Positions 1 to 11,040 of a stretch of 64,000 nt of DNA are shown piece by piece. Position numbers and translations under genes: made by a program. The notes under the pieces were generated by a model. The model worked only from the letters and a program-made list of their open reading frames with translations, made no database searches and was not told where the DNA came from. Source of the DNA: Sinotaia quadrata. Taxonomy: Eukaryota > Mollusca > Gastropoda > Architaenioglossa > Viviparidae. The stretch's first letter is position 1; each line of letters opens with the position of its first letter. The stretch is taken from assembly GCA_028829895.1 (NCBI GenBank), contig CM054177.1, positions 75,942,663-76,006,662 of the forward strand, in the 5' to 3' direction.

Positions 1-250
1 AACGATGTAATTGTTCATATTAATTATTTTTTCTAAATAATTAAATTGTAAAGGAAATTTCAATGAAGATATTTTTTCTGATCTGTTTATGCTGATAAAA
101 CAGTGCGAAAAACCATGTTACAGTTGTTTAAACTGCACTGTCTAGCCATATTTACATGGCTATGCAATCAGTTGTACCTAGCATAACAGTGAGAGATGAA
201 TTGTATAGGACTTGTTATTCAAGGGCATGTACGATGCATCTATCTGTCTG

Positions 251-297
<47 letters not shown>

Positions 298-306
298 GTC
301 TGTCTG

Positions 307-352
<46 letters not shown>

Positions 353-773
353 GTCTGTCTGTCTGCTATCTATCTATCTATCTATTTGTCTCTCTGTCTG
401 TCTTCTATCTATCTATCTATCTATCTATCTGTCTATCTATCTATCTATCTATCTGTCTATCTATCTATCTATCTATCTATCTATCACGGACTTAAATATA
501 GAAGGGAAACACCATATTTCCTGTTAAAATTAAAGTTTATACATCTATTTCTATTTGACGATGCTCATTAGGCATCATTTATTATCTGATTTTCTGCTGA
601 GAAGAGTCATTTTCTAAGAAGAAATCTAACTCTGACTTGACAATTTACCACCATTTGGTCTGCCTTATGACCGATCTCACTCTTTCTTTTTAGTGTTTCA
701 AACTTAGTTTTGGGATTTTGTCTAAGTGTACTTTGGTGAATACAATACCAAATTAAACTAGCGTGATTTTCAG
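1..773. other. Serpin A intron 2, 3' part
   Basis: Non-coding. Contains the (ATCT)n array and, from about 490 to 773, a flank that aligns to the end of intron 2 in B (21000-21341) and to the sequence before C exon 3 (32358-32572): shared TCTCACTCTTTCTTT, TTTCAAAC..AGTTTTGG and CAAATTAAA blocks. Confidence 0.6.
239..485 (+). repeat. (ATCT)n microsatellite in serpin A intron 2
   Basis: About 247 bp of CTAT/CTGT tetranucleotides with a few point interruptions. Sits about 290 bp before exon 3, as in B and C. The overlapping open frames are repeat artefacts. Confidence 0.97.
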
Positions 774-941
774 TGACAGGTCAAATACTTAATGAAAGAG
801 TCGGAATGACTTTAATTGAAAGCTTGGCAAACGCCAATCAAAACTTTTCGGTGTCCATGTATCATCTGCTGAAGATCAACAACACAAACCTCGTCTTTTC
901 GCCTCAAAGTGTGCACACGGCACTAACCATGACGTACATGG
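774..941 (+). CDS. Serpin A exon 3 (helix A-B region)
   Basis: Acceptor TTTTCAG at 767-773, donor G|GTAATT at 942. Phase 1 in and out. Carries the N-terminal helices with the NQNFSVSMY and [17 protein letters not shown] segments. A contiguous frame runs four codons past the donor and then stops, which supports the splice. Confidence 0.92.
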
Positions 942-1194
942 GTAATTATATCTGTTAATTACTAATGAAACGACAGCACAAAAGCACACAAACAAACTAA
1001 CTGAAATATTTTAATTATTCCCAATCCATCGCTGCTTTAGCACTCTCCTAAGTGAGCGTAACATAATAGAACCTTCTAATGGCGTTTCAGAGAAAGTACA
1101 AAACTCGCAGAAAAACTTTATGCGTATTCTTGGTGAATTGTGTGTAAATGTTACCTGTATGTACGTATGCATCTATGCCCCGTGTATGTAGTGA

Positions 1195-1227
<33 letters not shown>

Positions 1228-2837
1228 TGCGGGAGAAGAGAAAGGAAGCCTCTTTTATATTGTGTCGTACATTTCTTTGATGTTATTACTACTAAAAGGC
1301 CATTACACACTCAAACAAACACGCACACACACACACAAACACACACACAAACACACACATACACACACACATATTGTCAAAGGTTTCTTTGATGTTATTA
1401 ATAATAATAATAATCATTACTGATAACTAACGTGGCGTTGGCGTCACAGTTTCTTTTATCGAATTGTATTGACTGTCGTTTGAAAGTGGGAGCTTTAGTA
1501 GTAAAATATAACATGCCACTATTTCTGTCATCGACATAGACACACAAGTTTTAAAATGTTAATAACAAGGCTGATGGTGAAGATCTTTGCCCATTATTTC
1601 CATCAACCTGATCTGTATTTAGTGAACAATAAGTCGTTGTATTTAGGGTGAAATGAAACAACCGTAACGTCAGATATTAAACTCTAACACTCAGGTTTGT
1701 ATTTGACATTTTGTACTTACATAGCAGTACTACTCAGCTTGGCTCATTTATCCGGTATTTGACATTTTGTACTTACATAGCAGTAGTACTCAGCTTGGCT
1801 CATTTATCCGGTATTTGACATTTTGTACTTACATAGCAGTACTACTCAGCTTGGCTCATTTATCCGGCCTTCTTGAAGTAATTCGTGTTGATTTTGTTGT
1901 TAGGAGCGAAAAACGTGACTGCTGAGGAGATTCTGCAAGTTCTCGGTCTCCAGGAGCTGAACAAATTAAAGGCTCACCAAACCTATTCTACTTTTATGAA
2001 GAGTCTCCAGGAGCCTAGCAACGTCACGCTTCACTTGGCGAATGCGGTGTTCGTGAATCCCAGCTTCCCCATTAAAGAAGAGTTTAAGACTGGATTATCA
2101 AAGTTTTACCAGGCAGGGTAAGATTTTCTCTTGTGTCTAGTGGGGTCATTGGCAGACATACAGTATCAATTTTTTACCAGAAGGGTTAAGATTTTCTCTT
2201 GTGTCCAGTACGGTCATTGGCAGACATTCATTCTTTACCTGACATTGAAACGAATCCGATGAGTAAATATAAAACCATTAAATGAATTTGTAATAATGCC
2301 AAGAATAAAAATCTTACGGTTATACAATCTTATTATAGTACTTGTGATACCTCTATGGACACTCTTCACTGGTTATGATTATTATTAATTGGTTAATAAT
2401 ACATAACTGATCAAGAGTAACATGTGATCGAAAATCTTAATTAATAATTATTAATAATTCTCACACAAAACCAAAATGTCTTTTCCTTGTCGGATTATAA
2501 GGGTGTCGTAAAACTCTATTCTTTACACAATAATAAGATAGACGTTTTACTGTCGCATTATGTTTCTGCAGTGAAAACGTTTTACTAAAGGAATAATAAA
2601 AATCCGTCTTTTATTTATAGTTAACGAGCCTCCATCCACCCACTATTTCTCCGGCATAAGTTTTAATATCCGTGCAAGAAGGTTAATAAATTTAATAATA
2701 GAATTATTAAAGCAACAATGAAATATACAACATATGAATATAATCAAAGAGCGATGACATTTACATCACTTCACAACGTTTGATTAATGCTAGACAATCA
2801 TTCAGTTTATCCTAGTATAGACATCAGCAGTCAAATC

Positions 2838-2906
<69 letters not shown>

Positions 2907-5900
2907 AAGTTCATAGGCATAATTCATCTTTGAAATGAGAGTGAAATTTCAGAGAGATAATTATTGTCAATGTACATAACTTTTTTTGATGATGGTAGCT
3001 GTCGCTGGCACATGTTCACAATCATGCGATTTGTGACGTCACTTTCCTTTTCATTAAGTGACAGTCTTATGTACCCTTTCTAGGCACTTTACTCAACTGT
3101 TCCAGACTCTTTGATGCGCTCATAAAGCACACCGTGGAGAATCGTCCAGAAATTCCACACGTGCTGTTAAAGCACATCATGCGGGGTGTTCTAGAGTCTT
3201 CACGTGCGACTACTGAACATAGAAATAATGGTTCAATTATATAAGCATTCTCCAACTCAAATCACAGATCAATAGCAAACATCTACGAAATGTCCATTAT
3301 TTCTTTTATCAGTCAGTTAACTTACAATAAGCCAACGATTGCCTTTATGACCGGAATTGATTTATATCAAAATTAGGATTTTCTTTAGCGAAACAACTTT
3401 CAATCCATTCCCATTGGTTGAATTTATTATGAGCAAGTATGAAAAACTACTCATCCACTTGGAACTGATTTGCATTGTATCCGAAAATTCTAGCATATTC
3501 TTTACCTGAGTTGTTTACTCCAACTTTGACACTTACAAAAAATGTACCATCATAGGGAATGCCAAAGGTCGTGTCACTTTGACATTTAATAAAATGTATA
3601 ACAATTAAGTTTAGAGATTCGGAATAGGCAAACTTACTCCACCACAGTACACCATTAGAATCATACAGATATTCAGCCTTCCATCCTTTCAACCATTTTA
3701 CATTACATCATTTCTGTTATAATACTGACATAAGTCTGACATAATAAGGAAGTAATGTAATACAAGCATAAACATTATATTAACATAAAGCAATATTGTC
3801 TTCAGTCTCAGTATATCGCTATAGAAATGTATTGCTAAATATGTGTACATCCTTCAGCCAAAGAACCAATACAATAATGCAATTTATGCAGCATTAATAT
3901 CATACGGCCATATAGCTTTACAGCCTTATAAATTGCGTATGCATAATATCGCAACCCAATAAACAAATCTTACAGTCCTTGTATCTTCTATACTATAGCC
4001 ACAAAGTCACTTTACCATATAACTTTACAGTCTTACACTAAAACGGACTTACAGCAATACAGCCTAAAAGCCATACAGTCATAAAACTATTCTGTCTTAT
4101 AGCCGCATATAGATTTCAACTATATAGCCTTATTCTATTAATTATATTGTCTTTCAGGAATGAAGTTTACTGTCTTATAATCGTATAAATCACGTGTAGA
4201 AAGTATATTCGTAGAAATTTTCCGTTAAATGATTACGTATCGTACAAATTTATAGGTAAGATGGCTTACCGTTAGTTGTTCATAGATGTGTCATATATTA
4301 TTACGGTGATATAACTATGCACCCATATAGCATTTAAGAATAGATGTACAAGTTGCAGCCATAGAGTTATGTAGCTCTACTGACAGCTATACAGTCATGC
4401 CATTTGTTTATTACTAACTTTTCGCCATGTTTCCATGAATAACCTAATCCGACATTCTGCTGTGACTGTCTCAAATGTTTCCCCAAATTAAGATCATTAA
4501 TGCTTGAAAATCATTAAAAGACGTTTTGTGAATTGTATACATCTCCATGGGTTTTCAGAGTTGACCATTTCCATTTCGATGCTCCAGGCGGTCCTGAGAG
4601 GTCAATTAATCAGTGGGTGTCGAACATGACTGCAGGCAAAATTCCCAACGCTGTAAAAAGCGGTTTTATCCAAGAACAAACAGCCATGGTTATTCTCAAT
4701 GTCATTTACTTTAAAGGTTAAGTATATCGATAATATGCGATAAGTGGGATTACTAGATTAATCTTACTACTCACTAATCCCTCTATATTCACCACGTACA
4801 GGATTGTATGACATGCAGATGAGAAATCCTGGTCAAGCATCATTGCCTTACTATTATAAAATAGTATTCGTACCACGTATTCAATTTAGGCACTGCTAGG
4901 TACGCACTGTCCATCTTGGTTTGGTTTTCATATATCTAGGACTTTCCATTTCGGGATGCTTACTAAAATATGGTGGTCATCCGACTTTACATTTTCACAA
5001 TAATCATTCTCCTCAGTCTAGCACTCATCGAAATAGCTACTGTATACATTTAGAAAAAAGCAGGTATTAATACTAGCAACAATTTATTTGTATATATAAT
5101 GACAGTTCGCTTTTATACGGAATATCCGACCAATTGCCCAAATCAAAGATTGTTCATTTTAATAATTTTGTACAGTGAATAACATAATCTAATCCTATCA
5201 TTCTGGTGTACCGTGCACACATAAACTAATTCCATCAGTCTGACGTACCATGCACACATAAACTAATACCGACAATCTGTTATCGGTGCCCTGTGTAGGT
5301 GCACCACTTGTTTAGTCCAAGAGTACTGAGTTCTCTCCAGTGACGGCCTCAATAGTCCCTAGTCTCAGTTAATAACCACTATGCTTCAGTTGTAGTCGGG
5401 TGTAGCAGAATGATGCAGGATCAGTACACAATGTATGCAAACTAGTATTAGAAAACAAATTCCATACACCGTTGAAAATATGTAACACAACACAGGACAC
5501 ATGTTCTTATAAATATTCTTATAACATTTACTTTTCATTTCATCTCTCTCTCTCTCTCTCTTTCTCTCTGAGATACACTCATAACAATCAATACATCATA
5601 ATGTGCTTAAATCTTCAGAAACATAACTCCTTATAATAACAAAGAATTTTACTGTCACACTTTACATGTTCCAAGACCTGTTCTCTTCATGATCTCTGCC
5701 ACAAATTTCTCACCAGATTCCATTCACAAGGGAAATTAATTATCAACTCAAAGAATCTTTTTTTAAAAAATTGGTATCAAATCCAGTTATCAATAGCAAA
5801 ATCTTTTTAAAAAAGATTTCTTCCCTTAGAATAAATTTATGATTAGTTTGAAATGCCAACACAAATACATATTTCCATGGAAACAGGTTTATGGCTGGAC

Positions 5901-8687
5901 AAGTTTAATGTGAAAGTAACAAAGGAAGAGGAATTTTATGTGACAAAAGACATCAAAGTGAAAGTACCTATGATGACTAGGAAAGGGCGCTATAAGTGAG
6001 TTTTTTTAAGTCTTGGATGTGTTCATATAAGAGAATCCTTAGTCTTATAACGTGTATGCTTTTTTATGTAAGTGAATTCTGAAGATGCCTAAGATGGGTT
6101 CACATAATAGAAGTCTTAAGATATTTAGGTAATACTGACATGAGTTCATATAAGTCTTAAGATATTTAGGTAATATTGACATGAGTTGATGTAAATTGTA
6201 AGAGAAGTCTTAAGATATTTAGGTAATACTGACATGAGTTCATATAAGTCTTAAGATATTTAGGTAATATTGACATGAGTTCATGTAAGAGAAGTCTTAA
6301 GATATTTAGGTAATATTGACATGAGTTCATGTAAGAGAAGTCTTAAGATATTTAGGTAATACTGACATGAGTTCATGTAAGAGAAGTCTTAAGATATTTA
6401 GGTAATATTGACATGAGTTCATGTAAGAGAAGTCTTAAGATATTTAGGTAATATTGACATGAGTTCATGTAAGAGAAGTCTTAAGATATTTAGGTAATAT
6501 TGACATGAGTTCATGTAAGAGAAGTCTTAAGATATTTAGGTAATACTGACGTGTTCATATGAGATGACCAATATGTATTCTATAAGTGAATTTATATTAT
6601 ATCTAAGATATGTCCGTATGAGACAGTCATAAGAGTGTTTAATAAAAGCTAGTGTACATGAGAGAGTGTGATGTCTAGGGTCTAATGAATGAGTTCTCGG
6701 GTGAAATAAGGGAATTCTTATGATTTAAATTTCTGGGATCAAACAAATGAATTCTTATAATATAATGTCTAGAGTCAAATACGAGAATTCTTATAATGTA
6801 ATGTCTAGAGTCAAATAGACAATTCTTATAATGTTAGGTATAGGATCAAATTTTTCTTTTAATGCAATGTCTAGCATCAATAATTTGTTTATAGATGACA
6901 CTAGAATTAAATACAAGCAGGTCGAGGGCGACATAGAAAGAAAAACGAAAACTTCAAACACGAAAAGGTTCACAAGACATAATGGAACCTCATTCCTGAT
7001 TATTTTCCTTGCAAGTAAAAGTGCCAAACAGTCTTTTTCAAAACAGTGTTTTGACTAATTACTGAAACAAAAATATTATTTCTTTAATAAAAAGGTGGAG
7101 TTTCCCTTTAGTTTAAAATATTAATAACAATAATAAAACAAAACTTAAAATGTGCTCAGTGGTAGACAAGCTTAAAAAAATATGATAAACACAAAAAGCG
7201 TTAGGTCTTTATACAATCTAACTGAGCACAGAATAAAATAAACATAATAATGAAAAATTGACATTAAATTAAAATTGAATGCATTATCTGAAACACAATT
7301 TGCGTCAAAAGTACTATTAGGAATTTGGGTCAAAATGCGGTGCATGTAACTTTGAACCATTCATCAACATAAAGTATAAGGAAGTGAATCTTTATCCTCT
7401 GAACAAAACAACGCTCGCAGGAAAAGTAAATAAGAAAAGCAAAAGGAAAGTGATTTACGGCACAACTTTAAATGGATTTTAAAATAACGCTTTGCACCTT
7501 TATTTTATTATTCTTTTATTTCACTTTTTCGCCCCAGAACAAAGCATCAAGTAGTTTTTTGAATGACGCTTTTCCTCTATAATAAAAATAAATTTAATAA
7601 GTAAGTTTGCCAGGAAATGCATATATAAAACGAAGGCTTGCCGACCTGTAATTCCAGTTTTACCAGAAACAAGGACCTGCAGGCCGTGATCTTTGAGCTT
7701 CCGTACACGGACAATCGGTTCTCTATGTTCATTATCCTGCCGACCAAGCGAAATGATCTGGATGCCGTCGAAGAACGAGTGAATACTGCTTCCCTGACCT
7801 CTGCCCTCGATTCTCTTATAGCCCTAAAAGCGGAGATATTCCTTCCAAAGTTTAAAATAGAGAGCGAGTTCAAGTTGAAAGAAACCCTGACCCAAATGGG
7901 AATGGTCAAGGCTTTCAGCGAAAAAGATGCCACGTTCGATGGAATCTCTTCCCTCCCTGGTCTGTACATTTCTGACGTCATGCATAAGGTAAATATTCCC
8001 TTATGGCCGATGAAAATCTGTTATTATTATTATTATTATTAGTAGTAGTAGTAGTAGTAGCAGTAGTAGTAGTGGTAGTATTAAGCCTTTTTTTCACGAC
8101 TACTGTTCACTGTCGGTTGAGAACAGGTATCTCGAAATCTTACCAAGATTCTGGTAGATCCAAGGTTTTACGGAAGATGTGAGCAATTCGAGGAGCGCTG
8201 CTTTTAGCAGTGGGGCAATTTTATGTTGTCCAAGCCCATTATTCATATAGTCTTCCAGTTCAGGTGTTATATTCCTCAAGATCCTATCACCACAGGTATA
8301 ACTTCTGCTCTTACATTCCACAGTCTAATTGATAATCTGAGATTATAATATTCCTTTTTTTTCTTTTGTTTTCATGTTTCTATCACTTGGAACAGCGAAG
8401 TCAATGATTGTTGCTGCTCTGTTAGACTTATTGAGAACTACAATGTCTGGTCTTCGTGCGGGAATCACTCGATCTGTTCTCATCTCGAAGTCTCACATTA
8501 TTTAGATTTCTGTTTCAGTGACCGTTTCTGGTTGGTTCATCCATATTCTTTCTGAGGTTTATACTCCATAGTTCTCACATAGATTTCTATGTATGAGTTT
8601 GGGCCACTTCGTTGTGTTTCTTGTTGTATTCTGTTCCAGCCAGAAACTGACACACAGAATGTATGTGTTTTGTTGTTTCACACATGA

Positions 8688-8727
<40 letters not shown>

Positions 8728-10992
8728 GCTCTTTCCACGACTTCTGTTTGACTGTCGGTTGTGATCCAAGGTCTCGGAATCTTACCAAGATTCTGGGAGA
8801 TCCAAGGTTTTACGGAGGATGTGGGCACTTCCGAGGAGCGCTGTTTTGAGTATTATTATTATTCAGTCTCTTTCCACGACTTCTGTTTGACTGTCGGCTG
8901 AGATCCTAGGTCTCGGAATCTTACCAAGATTCTGGGAGATCCAAAGTTTTACGGAGGATGTGGGCACTTCCGAGGAGCGCTGCTTTGAGTAGTGGAGCGA
9001 TTCTGTGGTTTCCAGGGAGTTTATTCAGGTAGCCTTCCAATTCTGATGTTATGTTCCCCAAGGCTCCTATCACTATTGGTATCACATCTGCTTTTACATT
9101 CCACAGTCTCTGGATTTCTAATCTGAGGTCTTGGTATTTTTCTATTTTTTCTCTTTCTTTTGTTTTTATGTTTCTATCACTTGGAACAGCGACATCAATA
9201 ATTGTTACTGTTCTGTTGGTCTTATTGAGAACTACAATGTCTGGTCGTCTTGCAGGAATCACCCGGTCTGTTCTTATCTCGAAGTCCCACAGTATTTTGA
9301 CTTCTTCTGTTTCGATGACTGCTTCTGGTTGATGCATCCATGTTCTTTCTGGGGTTTTTATGCCATAGTTCTCACACAGATTTCTATGTATGTGTTTTGC
9401 CACTTCATTGTGTCGTTTGGTGTATTCTGTTCCAGCCAGAACCTGACATCCAGATAGTATGTGTTCTGTTGTCTCATCCATGGATTTGCAAAGTCTACAT
9501 TTGGAATCATTTGAAATTTTCATGATTTTCGTTTTGTGTGCTTTGGTGTTGAGTGCTTGATCTTGTGCAGCTGTTATGAGTGCTTCTGTTTCTGCTTTCA
9601 ATCCTGCCTCTTTCAACCATTTGTACGTTGATTGCTTTGTTGATATTTCGTCTGCTTGTCGTACATATTGGCCATGTAGAGGTTTCTGTCTCCAGGTATG
9701 TGCTAGTTCTTGCTTCGTTGTTTTCTTCCATGTTCCACAATCTCTGGATTTCTAATCTGAGGTCTTGGTATTTTTCTATTTTTTCTCTTTCTTTTGTTTT
9801 TATGTTTCTATCACTTGGAACAGCGACATCAATAATTGTTACTGTTCTGTTGGTCTTATTGAGAACTACAATGTCTGGTCGTCTTGCAGGAATCACCCGG
9901 TCTGTTCTTATCTCGAAGTCCCACAGTATTTTGACTTCTTCTGTTTCGATGACTGCTTCTGGTTGATGCATCCATGTTCTTTCTGGGGTTTTTATGCCAT
10001 AGTTCTCACACAGATTTCTATGTATGTGTTTTGCCACTTCATTGTGTCGTTTGGTGTATTCTGTTCCAGCCAGAACCTGACATCCAGATAGTATGTGCTC
10101 TGTTGTCTCATCCATGGATTTGCAAAGTCTACATTTGGAATCATTTGAAATTTTCATGATTTTCGTTTTGTGTGCTTTGGTGTTGAGTGCTTGATCTTGT
10201 GCAGCTGTTATGAGTGCTTCTGTTTCTGCTTTCAATCCTGCCTCTTTCAACCATTTGTACGTTGATTGCTTTGTTGATATTTCGTCTGCTTGTCGTACAT
10301 ATTGGCCATGTAGAGGTTTCTGTCTCCAGGTATGTGCTAGTTCTTGCTTCGTTGTTTTCTTCCATGTTTCTTTGTCTGTTTCTGGTGGTTGGAATAGTCC
10401 ACTCCTTTTTACTAATTCTATCAGTGGATCATCTTTATTGTTATTCCAGATGTAGTCCACAAGGCCAATGACTTCTCCTTCAATGACATGTTTAATTTTC
10501 TTGAGACCTCGGCCTCCCATTTTTCGAGATACATAGAGTCTGTCTACGTCTGCTTTTGGGTGTAAGGCTTTATGTATTGTGAGTAGTTTTCTTGTTTTCC
10601 TGTCCAGTTCATTTATTTCATTTGCTGTCCAATCTATGATACCTCCAGTGTAGCTTACTACAGGTATTGCGTATGCATTAAGGGCTTGTATTTTGTTCGC
10701 CCCATTTAGCTTGGATTTCAGGACTTGTCTAACACGTTTTTCATATTCTCTCTTAACTTTGGACTTCACTTCTCTCTGCATATTTTCTTGATGTTGTAGT
10801 ATCCCAAGATACTTATATCCATTTTCTATTGAAACATCATTGATTTTTCCGATGTCGAATTGCAGGCCCTCTGTTGTTTTGACCTTGCCTTTCTGGATGA
10901 CAATTCGTCCACATTTCTCAAGGCCGAATTTCATGTTGATGTCTTCACTGCAGATCTTGACAGTATTGATCAGTGATGTGATGTCACTTTCA

Positions 10993-11040
<48 letters not shown>

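Noticed and set aside
156..571. [12 protein letters not shown] frames here and at 11946, 20790, 32045 and 53723
   Set aside because: Translation of (ATCT)n microsatellites, open in all three plus frames.
1148..1423. CVCVCV and HTHTHT frames here and at 14122-14605, 17798, 40832 and 43377
   Set aside because: Translations of (GT)n/(CA)n microsatellites.
3447..3692. 81-codon minus-strand frame in A intron 4 as a host gene
   Set aside because: Inside the solo-LTR-like element; not kept open in the C or 59.5 kb copies.
9051..10471. Plus-strand frames across the LINE
   Set aside because: Antisense shadows of the minus-strand LINE reading frame; the duplicated plus frames mirror the 634 bp duplication.
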